The notes below the pieces were generated by a model. The model did no database searches. It saw only the letters and a list, made by a program, of their open reading frames with translations, and was not told where the DNA came from. A program made the translations under genes and the position numbers. DNA of 64,000 nt from contig DASXUK010000063.1 in NCBI GenBank assembly GCA_036504875.1, positions 10,373 through 74,372 of the forward strand, given 5' to 3'. The DNA is from JACPFJ01 sp036504875. GTDB lineage: Bacteria; Desulfobacterota; Desulfuromonadia; Geobacterales; Pseudopelobacteraceae. This document shows, piece by piece, positions 1 to 8,299 of the stretch; position 1 is the first letter of the stretch; each line of letters opens with the position of its first letter.

Positions 1-790
1 CGGACAGACCGGCATGGTAGGCTGCGGCTGAAAACCCGGCGCTGCGCAGGTTTTCAGCCACCTGCTCGACCCGTTTGCGACTTAGAGCGTAAACTATTCC
101 GGCCTCATCGCGCCTGCCCTTTAAAAAGGTTTCCAGCTGTGCCAAGGGTTTGTGTTTGGGTATGACCGAGTAGGTGATGTTGGGGCGATCGAAACCGGCT
201 ACGTAGACGCGGGCCTGCTCGATGCCAAGCTGACGAAGGATGTCCTTGCGGGTTTCAGGGTCGGCCGTGGCGGTCATGGCCACGATCGGAACCTGCGAAA
301 ACAGTTTGCGCAACCGGCCTAACTGGGTATATTCCGGCCTGAAATCGTGCCCCCACTGAGAGATGCAATGGGCCTCGTCAATGGCGAACAGTGCCACTTC
401 CATCCCAGCCAGCCGCTCGAGGAATTCTGGCTGCAGCAGCCGTTCCGGAGCGACATAAAGCAGATCCAGGCCGCCCGTTTCTATCTGCTGCGAGATTCGG
501 CGGGACTCGGTGGCGGACAGGGATGAATTAAAACAGGCTGCTCGCACGCCATTGGCGGTTAGAGCATCGACCTGATCCTTCATCAGCGAGATCAGCGGAG
601 AGACTACAATCGCCAGTCCAGGCCGATGTAAGGCCGGAACTTGGTAGCAGAGCGATTTACCGCCGCCGGTCGGCATGACCAAAAAAACATCCGCACCGGC
701 AATGACCTGCTCGATGACCTCCTGTTGGGGAGAGCGGAACTCGTGAAAACCGAAGACCGTTTTGAGGGTATCGTGAATGGCTGGGGTCAT
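1..790 (-). CDS. recQ: ATP-dependent DNA helicase RecQ, N-terminal part (runs off the window)
   Basis: RecQ is a 3'-5' helicase used in recombination and repair of stalled forks. Reading left from the ATG at 790 gives about 263 residues with no stop before the window edge, so the C-terminal RQC and HRDC parts are missing. Visible motifs are the Walker A MPTGGGKSLCYQ near residue 40, the motif II box DEAHCISQWGHDFRPEY near residue 135, and SAT-type motif III as AMTATAD. The start codon overlaps the purL stop by four bases (ATGA), so the two genes are probably translationally coupled. The family assignment is secure from the signature around the DEAH box; the full length is unknown. Confidence 0.93.
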   Translation of the reverse strand, partial: MTPAIHDTLKTVFGFHEFRSPQQEVIEQVIAGADVFLVMPTGGGKSLCYQVPALHRPGLAIVVSPLISLMKDQVDALTANGVRAACFNSSLSATESRRISQQIETGGLDLLYVAPERLLQPEFLERLAGMEVALFAIDEAHCISQWGHDFRPEYTQLGRLRKLFSQVPIVAMTATADPETRKDILRQLGIEQARVYVAGFDRPNITYSVIPKHKPLAQLETFLKGRRDEAGIVYALSRKRVEQVAENLRSAGFSAAAYHAGLS

Positions 791-3777
791 AGCTCCCGCA
801 GCGTTTTCTGCCAGGCTTCCTTCAACTCGTCCAGACCGGCCTTAATTACAGTGTTCCCTTCGATTGCCTCAATAACAAGATCAGGGTGCTCAGTAACAGC
901 TCCGATGCGGGCGAAGCATTCCTCTCCCATGATCGCCTCAAAGGCCTCGGCCTGGTCGCGATGCACCGTGACCAAAAGACGTGAAGCCGATTCCGAAAAA
1001 AGCAGCGCCTGATCGGTCCACCCCTCTTCCGCTCCTTTCCAAGGTACGCGGGACAGGTCGATCGAGATGCCCAAGCCACCGGCAAAGGCCGATTCTGCCG
1101 CGGCAACCGCTAGCCCGCCGTCCGAAAGGTCGTGACAGGAAGCTACCAAACCCTGCATGACCGCCTGATGATAGGCCTGGTAACGCTGATAGGCCGAGGC
1201 CGCATCTACTTTAGGCACATCATTGCCGACAAAGCCATTTTGGGTGAAGTATTCCGAGGCTCCCAGCTCGTTGGCTGTGCAACCTAACATATACACCAAA
1301 TCGCCGGCACGCTTGACATCCATAGTGACTGCCTTGCGGGCATCTTCGATCTTTCCGATTACCGAGAAGAGCAGCGTGGGCGGGATCGAGATCTTTGTGG
1401 AGCCGTCGTAGAAATCGTTTTTCATCGAATCTTTGCCCGATATCAGCGGCAAGTTATAGGCCAGGCAGACATCATACAGCGCCTGGTTGGAGCGCACCAG
1501 CTGGGCCATTTTGTAAGCTCCATCCGGAGTCTTGTCCGACAGGACCGGATCGCACCAGCAAAAATTATCCAGACCAGCCACCAGATCCAGCGAACCGCCC
1601 ACGGATACATAGTTGCGCATCGCCTCATCAACCGCATTGGCAGTCATGTGGTAGGTGTCAATATCCGAATAGCGTGGGCAAATGCCATGGGCAGTCACCA
1701 CCCCTTCGAACGATTCCAGTATCGGCCGCACCACAGCCGCATCGGAAGGACCATCGTTGCTAATCCCGACAAACGGCTTGACCACCGAACCACCCTGCAC
1801 CTCATGGTCGTAGCGCCGAACAACAGACTCCTTGGAACAGATGTTTAAGGAGGAGAGCAACTGTTTCAGGTCGTCGGTATAGTCCTCTTTTTCCTCCAGC
1901 ACCGGCTCGGGATGACTGGGCGGAGTCCATTTGGCCGGAATCTGCATGGGTGGTAGCCCCTCGTGCATGAATTCCATCGGCAGCCAGGCAACGGTGCGAT
2001 CATGGTAGAGGATATGGAAGACACCGTTATCGGTAAATTCTCCCAAATGGGTTGCCTCTACCCCAAAACGTTTGGCCATGGCCATGAACTCATCGATTTT
2101 CTCGGGAGGAACGGCCAGGGACATACGCTCCTGAGCCTCGGAAATGAGGATCTCCCACGGATTAAGACCGGGGTATTTAAGCGGTGCCTTGGAGAGGTCC
2201 ATGCGGCAACCGCCGCACTCTCCGGCCATTTCTCCGATCGAGGAGGACAGGCCGCCGGCCCCGTTATCGGTAATGAAGCGGTACAGTCCCTTGTCTCGGG
2301 CACGGATAAGGAAGTCGAACATGCGCTTCTGTGTGATCGGGTCGCCGATCTGCACCGCCGTGACCGGTGAATTTTCGTTCAATTCCTCGGAAGAGAAGGT
2401 GGCACCGTGGATGCCGTCCTTGCCGATGCGACCGCCGGTCATGACGATCAGGTCACCCGGCAAGATGGCCTTTTCATAACCAGGTTGCCCGTTAACCTCG
2501 GCCGGCATCAGGCCGGCTGTTCCACAGAAAACCAGCGGCTTTCCGGCAAAGCGCTCGTCAAAAACGATTGACCCGTTAACGGTCGGGATGCCGCTCTTGT
2601 TGCCGCCATGCTCGACCCCCTCGACCACTCCTTCGTAAATGCGGCGCGGATGCAAAAGGCGGCTGGGAAGCGGCTTGTCATAAAACGGATCGGCAAAGCA
2701 GAACACATCGGTGTTGAAGATCAGTTTGGCACCTTGACCGGTTCCAAACGGGTCGCGGTTGACGCCGACAATGCCGGTCAACGCCCCGCCGTAAGGATCC
2801 AGAGCCGAAGGGGAGTTGTGGGTCTCGACCTTGAAGACCAGTGAATACTGATCATTGAATTTGATCACCCCGGCATTGTCTTTAAAGACCGACTGGCAGA
2901 AGTCCTTGTCGCCCATTTTTTCGCGGACATCTTTGGTGGTGCGCTGGATAAAGGATTTGAACAGCGACCTGATCTCTTGTTTATTGCCGTGCTCGTCTTC
3001 GTAATGCACGGTACCGGCAAAAATCTTGTGCTTGCAGTGCTCGGACCAGGTCTGGGCCAAGCATTCCAGCTCCACATCGGTCGGTTTTGCGCCCAGACCT
3101 ATCTTGCGGCGCTCGGCCAGAACCTGCGTATCGCAATAATGGGCCTGAATGATCCGCATTTCCTCCAGCGTCAGAGCCAGTACCCCTTCCTTGCTGATCC
3201 GCAGCAACTCTTCGTCGGACACGTTCAGATCGATCTCTTTTACTTCAACCTTTGCCTCAACCTGGACCTTCGGCACCACCGGCGGAAAACCGCGTTTAGC
3301 CATGAATTCGGCCGCTGAAAGAACGCTGTAGCGTTGGATCAGGGTATTGCAGAGCAGTCCGGTGGCCAGCTTCTCCACCTCGGCAAGGCTCAGATTACCT
3401 TTCAGCAGGTACTGTACGGCGTAAAAAACCCCCTCACCCTCGGCAAAAGGGTGGCCGGTCAAATATTCGACCGCTTCGCGCCCGGTACGCCCAACATTGT
3501 CGGTCACCCCGGGACGAAAACCGACCTCGACGGCAAAATCAAAACCGGCTGCCAGCGGGCGGTCAATGCTCCAGTCCTGGATGACCGGGTCGCTGAACGG
3601 TCCGGCGGCAGCCTGTTTCAGTTCTTCCTGCGAGAGTGCTGCATCAATTGTATAAACGTCAATGGTACGGACTTCTTCAACACTCAGATGAAGAAAATGC
3701 TCGATCTCACGCTTGATCCGCTCGCCACGTGCGTCACGGACACCATTTTTCAAGGCTATTTCAATGCGATGTGCCAC
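787..3777 (-). CDS. purL: Phosphoribosylformylglycinamidine synthase PurL, PurS-fused form without a glutaminase domain
   Basis: This enzyme carries out the fourth step of purine synthesis, FGAR plus ATP and ammonia to FGAM, in the cytoplasm. The start is GTG at 3777, preceded by an AGGA box eight bases upstream. Residues 1-90 resemble the small PurS subunit. The rest is a PurL core with the ATP-site region HNSPSALDPYGGALTG and the late motif CHDLSDGGLAVA. At 996 residues it is longer than small PurL (about 740) and shorter than large PurL (about 1300). It ends where a C-terminal class I glutaminase would begin, so a separate PurQ is expected elsewhere. It is followed directly by recQ. The function is certain; the subunit arrangement is inferred. 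Confidence 0.93.
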   Translation of the reverse strand: MAHRIEIALKNGVRDARGERIKREIEHFLHLSVEEVRTIDVYTIDAALSQEELKQAAAGPFSDPVIQDWSIDRPLAAGFDFAVEVGFRPGVTDNVGRTGREAVEYLTGHPFAEGEGVFYAVQYLLKGNLSLAEVEKLATGLLCNTLIQRYSVLSAAEFMAKRGFPPVVPKVQVEAKVEVKEIDLNVSDEELLRISKEGVLALTLEEMRIIQAHYCDTQVLAERRKIGLGAKPTDVELECLAQTWSEHCKHKIFAGTVHYEDEHGNKQEIRSLFKSFIQRTTKDVREKMGDKDFCQSVFKDNAGVIKFNDQYSLVFKVETHNSPSALDPYGGALTGIVGVNRDPFGTGQGAKLIFNTDVFCFADPFYDKPLPSRLLHPRRIYEGVVEGVEHGGNKSGIPTVNGSIVFDERFAGKPLVFCGTAGLMPAEVNGQPGYEKAILPGDLIVMTGGRIGKDGIHGATFSSEELNENSPVTAVQIGDPITQKRMFDFLIRARDKGLYRFITDNGAGGLSSSIGEMAGECGGCRMDLSKAPLKYPGLNPWEILISEAQERMSLAVPPEKIDEFMAMAKRFGVEATHLGEFTDNGVFHILYHDRTVAWLPMEFMHEGLPPMQIPAKWTPPSHPEPVLEEKEDYTDDLKQLLSSLNICSKESVVRRYDHEVQGGSVVKPFVGISNDGPSDAAVVRPILESFEGVVTAHGICPRYSDIDTYHMTANAVDEAMRNYVSVGGSLDLVAGLDNFCWCDPVLSDKTPDGAYKMAQLVRSNQALYDVCLAYNLPLISGKDSMKNDFYDGSTKISIPPTLLFSVIGKIEDARKAVTMDVKRAGDLVYMLGCTANELGASEYFTQNGFVGNDVPKVDAASAYQRYQAYHQAVMQGLVASCHDLSDGGLAVAAAESAFAGGLGISIDLSRVPWKGAEEGWTDQALLFSESASRLLVTVHRDQAEAFEAIMGEECFARIGAVTEHPDLVIEAIEGNTVIKAGLDELKEAWQKTLREL

Positions 3778-3808
3778 AATAAACTTCCTTTCTCATGATA
3801 CTCTAGTT

Positions 3809-4909
3809 TCATTTCTGCAGACTGCTTTCCAGCTTCACCGTTCGGATTGGAAAGGGTATCTCAATACCCCTTTCAGCAAAGTTGTGTAAAATCAAAGAAC
3901 TAATCTTGTCGGTTGCACCAAAGACCTTGCCGTAATCCTCTACCCAGAAAAACAGGGACATGTTCAGCGATGAATCACCGAACGCTACCAGAAAGGCCTC
4001 GGGCGTCGGGTCAGGCAGAACATCGGCAACTTCCAGAGCCGTCGCTACCAGGACCTGCTTGACCAGTTCCACATCGCAGCCATAGGCCACACCGATGTTG
4101 ATGCGCCCTTTAGCGCGCTCCTCAGCAAAGGTCTGGTTGAGCAGGATCGTGTTGCATAGATCGGAATTGGGAATGATCAGCAACATATTATCCGGTGTCT
4201 TGATCTTGGTGCTGCGCAGGCCGATGTCCGTCACAACCCCGATCTGACCGCCTGACAGCTGGATTCGGTCGCCGATGCGGAACGGCCGGTCGAGCATTAA
4301 GGTAAAGCCGGAAATCATGTGGGCCAGGGTATCCTTAGCTGCCAGACCGATGGCCAATGATCCGATCCCCAGTGCAGTTACGATCGAAAAAATATCGTAG
4401 TTAAAGTGCTTGAGCACAATGATCAAGGCGGTTCCCATCAGGAACAACATGATGATCTTTTCAGCTATGGGGATCATGTGGCGGGAGATCAGGGCTCCCG
4501 AGGTACTCTGCTGCCTGGCGATATATCTCTGCATCAACACGTCAATCGATTGATAGATAAGGCTGAATATGATCACCACCAGGAAAATGTAAAGTCCACC
4601 GGAAATGATTGTTATGACCTTCTCATGCAGGGGCAGGGAGCGAATTGCCAGGTAGGAGCCCAGTATTATCAAAAGCCGCGAAACATGGGGGATAGTACGT
4701 TCCAGGATACGATCGTCCAGATCTGTTGCGGTTGATGCAGCCAGACGTTTGCCCCATTTGTTCAGGAATAGGCTGGTCAGTTGGGCCAGCATCCAGAACA
4801 AAGAGAGAATCAACAAAGCGCCGAGAATCTCCTTGGCCCAAAACAGGTAAAACCCATCCGTATCCTGAGGCCGAAACAAAAACTGGATCATAGCGAACAA
4901 TCTAATCAC
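3809..4909 (-). CDS. MscS-family mechanosensitive ion channel
   Basis: This is an inner-membrane small-conductance mechanosensitive channel that releases solutes on hypo-osmotic shock. I chose GTG at 4909: an AGGAGAG box lies six bases upstream and the codon overlaps the end of purB by eight bases. An upstream ATG at 4939 would lie deeper in purB with no ribosome site, and a later ATG is at 4891. About five hydrophobic helices fill the N-terminal half. They are followed by the MscS pore and beta domain with the family motif DRPFRIGDRI and a PNSDL segment. It is about 366 residues, longer than E. coli MscS (286), with extra N-terminal helices as in YbdG/YnaI-type relatives. It probably forms an operon with purB and purL. 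Confidence 0.88.
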   Translation of the reverse strand: MIRLFAMIQFLFRPQDTDGFYLFWAKEILGALLILSLFWMLAQLTSLFLNKWGKRLAASTATDLDDRILERTIPHVSRLLIILGSYLAIRSLPLHEKVITIISGGLYIFLVVIIFSLIYQSIDVLMQRYIARQQSTSGALISRHMIPIAEKIIMLFLMGTALIIVLKHFNYDIFSIVTALGIGSLAIGLAAKDTLAHMISGFTLMLDRPFRIGDRIQLSGGQIGVVTDIGLRSTKIKTPDNMLLIIPNSDLCNTILLNQTFAEERAKGRINIGVAYGCDVELVKQVLVATALEVADVLPDPTPEAFLVAFGDSSLNMSLFFWVEDYGKVFGATDKISSLILHNFAERGIEIPFPIRTVKLESSLQK

Positions 4910-6197
4910 CGAAAACTCTCCTGAAGATAGTGTCGACATGCTTTAAATGGTAGCTTAGATCAAAAGATTCGCGAATTTTGGTTTCCCCTAGTGCGCCAAC
5001 CACCTCCTGATCAGCCAACAACTCGGTCTGAAAATCCTTGCCTTCTTCCCAAACTTTCATAGCATTCTTCTGTACCAGCCGATAGGCATCTTCGCGGGAG
5101 ACTCCGGCCTGAGTCAAATCAAGCAGGATTTTTTGTGAAAATACCAACCCCTTCATCTGATTCAGGTTCCTGAGCATGTTATCCGGGTAAACCACCAGGT
5201 TTTTGATCAGGCCACTCAGACGGCGCAACGAAAAATCAAGTGCTACGGTTGCATCCGGAGCAATATAGCGTTCCACCGAGGAATGTGAGATATCGCGCTC
5301 GTGCCACAGAGCCACATTTTCCAGGGCCGGTATGCAGAAGGAGCGTACATAACGGGCCTGACCGGTCAGGTTCTCGGAGAGAATCGGGTTGCGCTTGTGG
5401 GGCATGGCCGAGGAACCCTTCTGCCCCTTGGTGAACTGTTCCTCTGCTTCAAGAACCTCGGTACGCTGCAGGTGGCGGACCTCGATCGCAATGCGTTCAA
5501 TGGAAGAGGCGATAATTGACAGCACACAGAAGTATTCGGCATGGCGGTCACGGGGAATGACCTGAGTAGAAACCGGTTCCGGCTTAAGCCCCATCTTTTG
5601 ACAGACATATTCCTCGACAAAAGGATCGATATTGGCAAAAGTGCCGACCGCGCCGGAGATGGCGCCGGTGGCGATGTTTTCGCGGGCGGCTGTCAGGCGG
5701 GTGCGGTTGCGCTGCATTTCGGCATAAAAGGAGGCCAGCTTCAAACCAAAGGTGACCGGCTCGGCGTGGATGCCGTGTGAGCGCCCCATGCAAACAGTGT
5801 GCTTGTGTTCCATAGCACGTACTTTTAGGGAATCGAGCAGTATGTCGAGATCCGCCAGGAGTTCGTCAGCCGCCTGTACCAATTGCACCGACAGGCAGGT
5901 ATCCAGAACATCCGAGGAGGTCATGCCCTGATGGATAAAACGGGCTTCGGGACCGACATACTCGGCCACCGAGGTCAGGAAAGCTATCACATCATGCTTG
6001 ACCTCGGCCTCGATTGCATCAATGCGGGCTATATCAAAGTTACCTTTGGCACGAATAACAGGCACAACCTCTTTGGGAATGACTCCCAGTTCGGCCTGGG
6101 CCTCGCAAGCCAAGGTCTCAATTTCGAGCCAGATCCGAAAACGGTTTTCAGACTCCCAGATGCGAGCCATGTCGGGGCGGGTATAACGTGGTATCAT
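4902..6197 (-). CDS. purB: Adenylosuccinate lyase
   Basis: PurB cleaves both SAICAR to AICAR and adenylosuccinate to AMP, releasing fumarate, in the cytoplasm. The 431-residue protein carries the fumarase/aspartase superfamily signature SSAMPHKRNP near residue 265, the histidine-containing segment GRSHGIHAEPVTFG near residue 140 and the TSSDVLDT motif near residue 88. ATG at 6197 has a TAGGAGAT ribosome site eight bases upstream. The length matches the Bacillus-type enzyme (about 430). The downstream MscS-type gene begins inside its last codons, and purL follows, so these purine genes probably share one minus-strand transcript. Confidence 0.96.
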   Translation of the reverse strand: MIPRYTRPDMARIWESENRFRIWLEIETLACEAQAELGVIPKEVVPVIRAKGNFDIARIDAIEAEVKHDVIAFLTSVAEYVGPEARFIHQGMTSSDVLDTCLSVQLVQAADELLADLDILLDSLKVRAMEHKHTVCMGRSHGIHAEPVTFGLKLASFYAEMQRNRTRLTAARENIATGAISGAVGTFANIDPFVEEYVCQKMGLKPEPVSTQVIPRDRHAEYFCVLSIIASSIERIAIEVRHLQRTEVLEAEEQFTKGQKGSSAMPHKRNPILSENLTGQARYVRSFCIPALENVALWHERDISHSSVERYIAPDATVALDFSLRRLSGLIKNLVVYPDNMLRNLNQMKGLVFSQKILLDLTQAGVSREDAYRLVQKNAMKVWEEGKDFQTELLADQEVVGALGETKIRESFDLSYHLKHVDTIFRRVFGD

Positions 6198-6300
6198 TGT
6201 TTAAAATCTCCTATAAGTGCATGTATTTAATAACGGTGACTATAGTTTTTATTCCGATTATCTGCCTGTTTAAGGGCAGACACAAGACAACTATCTTTGC

Positions 6301-7071
6301 TCAAATCTCCAGCAGTGGACCAGCCTGGAATTGATTCCCGATCACAATAGCAGGCGCACAAATATTCTGATCGCTGATAAAGGCTGAAGTTGAGCGCACA
6401 ACATGGTCGGGATGATTGTTGACCTCTGACAGGTGCGCCATTACCAGGGCCTCCAGGCGATCGTGAGCCAGTTCATGCAGCAGATTCAGAGTTTCGGCAT
6501 TGGAGAGGTGGCCGTGGCGCGACTTGATGCGCTGCTTCAGCTCCCAGGGATAGGGGCCGTTCATCAACATATCCAGGTCGTGGTTCGATTCCAGGTTGAG
6601 CCCCCGGCAACCGTGCAGTTTTTCAACCACCAGTCGAGTTACAATGCCTAGGTCGGTGGCTGATCCAAAGCGCCCTTCAGCGGATTCCAGCACAAACCCG
6701 ACCGGATCGCAGGCATCATGTGTAATCGGGAAAGGATCGATACAGGTCCCTCGAAAGGTAAAAGCAGACCCGGATTGAAACTCGATCACTTGAGTTTTTT
6801 TGAAGTATTGTTGAGATTTGCAGTGGACATGATGACTGGCAAGAACAGGGATCTTGAACTTGCGGGCAAAGGAGCCGGCACTGCGGATATGATCAATATG
6901 CTCATGCGTTACGAGCACGGCATGCACACCGTCCGCTTCGATACCTCTGGCTTCCATCCGCAGCAAAGTCTCGCGCAATGACATACCTACATCGATCAGC
7001 ACGCGGGTGTCGCCGGTCTCGACATAGAGACAATTACCCTTGCTGCCGCTGGCCAGCGAACAGATTTTCAC
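6301..7071 (-). CDS. Metallo-beta-lactamase-fold hydrolase, YycJ/WalJ-like
   Basis: A 256-residue cytoplasmic protein of the metallo-beta-lactamase superfamily. The metal-binding box is THEHIDHI near residue 54 (HxHxDH). It opens with LASGSKGNCLYVE, typical of the YycJ/WalJ/ExoX group, and has a later histidine-rich segment HGHLSNAETLNLL. Members of this group are thought to be 5'-3' exonucleases or other phosphodiesterases linked to mismatch repair or cell-wall stress; the exact substrate cannot be read from the sequence. It starts with ATG at 7071 and stands between purB and xerD on the same strand. The family is secure and the function open. Confidence 0.85.
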   Translation of the reverse strand: MKICSLASGSKGNCLYVETGDTRVLIDVGMSLRETLLRMEARGIEADGVHAVLVTHEHIDHIRSAGSFARKFKIPVLASHHVHCKSQQYFKKTQVIEFQSGSAFTFRGTCIDPFPITHDACDPVGFVLESAEGRFGSATDLGIVTRLVVEKLHGCRGLNLESNHDLDMLMNGPYPWELKQRIKSRHGHLSNAETLNLLHELAHDRLEALVMAHLSEVNNHPDHVVRSTSAFISDQNICAPAIVIGNQFQAGPLLEI

Positions 7072-7090
7072 AAAAGCTCCAGAAACCTCA

Positions 7091-7195
7091 GATTATTTAT
7101 ACAAATTCGGGGATAGCAAGATATAGCGGATAAACAGCAACTTATAAACACGCCAAGGGCGTTGAGCGGCTTTTTCGGAAGGATTATTTATACAA
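7091..7195. repeat. 14-bp direct repeat in the xerD-MBL intergenic region
   Basis: The sequence GATTATTTATACAA occurs at 7091-7104 and again at 7182-7195, 91 bases apart, in the 257-base gap between the hydrolase gene and xerD. On the minus strand each copy reads TTGTATAAATAATC, which holds a TATAAA-like block and could act as a -10 element for the hydrolase gene. The remainder of the gap (7105-7328) holds only weak GC-rich hairpins and no gene that I can support. Confidence 0.5.
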
Positions 7196-7328
7196 GAAGA
7201 GCGGCCGGTTTTCAAGGTTAATGATTATGTTGAAATTTTGTCATAAAAGAGCGGCCTGGTTAAAAACCGCTGCTGCAGGGCAGAAAAGGCCCCTACAACA
7301 AGGGCAGCCGATCACCAGAATTATTTAC

Positions 7329-8216
7329 CTAGCCCCTGGGATGGATCTGTTGATGCAGCCTCTTCAGACGTTCGCGAGTGACATGAGTGTAAATCTGGGT
7401 GGTGGAAAGATCGGCGTGCCCCAGCATGATCTGCACGCTGCGCAGGTCGGCACCGTTCTCCAGCAGGTGAGTCGCAAACGAATGCCGCAGGGTGTGCGGT
7501 GAAATGCTCTTGCTGATACCCGCCAGGTAGGCGCGCTTTTTTATTATATTCCAGAAAGCCTGGCGGCTCATGGGCGCCCCTAGACGGGAAAGAAAAAGGT
7601 AAGGATTCTGATTTTCAAAGTCCTGCTTGTAGCGCACCCCCTCCAGATAGCCTTGAATTTTTTCGCAGGCTGATTCCCCGATCGGCACCAATCGTTCTTT
7701 ATTGCCTTTTCCCAGGGTTAGAAGATAACCGGCATCCAGATTCACCTCACGCAGCTTGAGGTTGACCAGTTCAGAGACCCTTAAGCCGGTGGCATAGAGC
7801 AGTTCCAGCATAGCCAGATCACGCACGTTTTCACCTGAAGCTCCTATACAGGCAGAAAAGAGCGCGTCCACCTCCAGAGCGGACAGAAACTCCGGTAGTT
7901 TATTGAGGATACGAGGCGCCTCAATAATCGAGGCCGGATTACAGTCTGCATAATTCTCGATCATCAAAAACTTGTGAAACATGCGGATAGCAGACAAACA
8001 GCGCGCACGGCTGCGCGGACCAACGGCAGCGCTTTTGAGTTGTCCCAGAAAAGCTGCTATGTTAATCGATTTCACATCTTCCGGAGCAGTGCACCCTTTA
8101 ATTTCCAGAAAATCGAGATAACGCGTCAGATCGCGGCTGTAGGCCTCCTGAGTGTTGGTGGAGAGCCCTTTTTCTACGGCCACATAGCTCAGGAATAAAT
8201 CGAGGTAGTTATTCAT
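7329..8216 (-). CDS. xerD: Site-specific tyrosine recombinase XerD
   Basis: XerC/XerD recombinases resolve chromosome dimers at the dif site during division. The 295-residue protein starts at ATG 8216, with an AGGGGC ribosome site eight bases upstream; an earlier ATG at 8288 has no such site. Residues 1-90 form the SAM-like N-terminal DNA-binding domain. The catalytic set is complete: Arg in TGLRVSEL, Lys in GKGNKERL, His and Arg in HTLRHSFATHLL, His in LGHADLSTT, and the nucleophilic Tyr in TQIYTHV. The C-terminal tail ending QQIHPRG favours XerD over XerC. It sits downstream of glnD, 83 bases away, on the same strand. Confidence 0.9.
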   Translation of the reverse strand: MNNYLDLFLSYVAVEKGLSTNTQEAYSRDLTRYLDFLEIKGCTAPEDVKSINIAAFLGQLKSAAVGPRSRARCLSAIRMFHKFLMIENYADCNPASIIEAPRILNKLPEFLSALEVDALFSACIGASGENVRDLAMLELLYATGLRVSELVNLKLREVNLDAGYLLTLGKGNKERLVPIGESACEKIQGYLEGVRYKQDFENQNPYLFLSRLGAPMSRQAFWNIIKKRAYLAGISKSISPHTLRHSFATHLLENGADLRSVQIMLGHADLSTTQIYTHVTRERLKRLHQQIHPRG

Positions 8217-8299
8217 GTCAATGGCCCCTGCGAAAAACAACTGTTCTGAAGGCGAGTTCTGTGCTTCAGATGGACCTGCCCGCATCAAAAGTCAAAATC

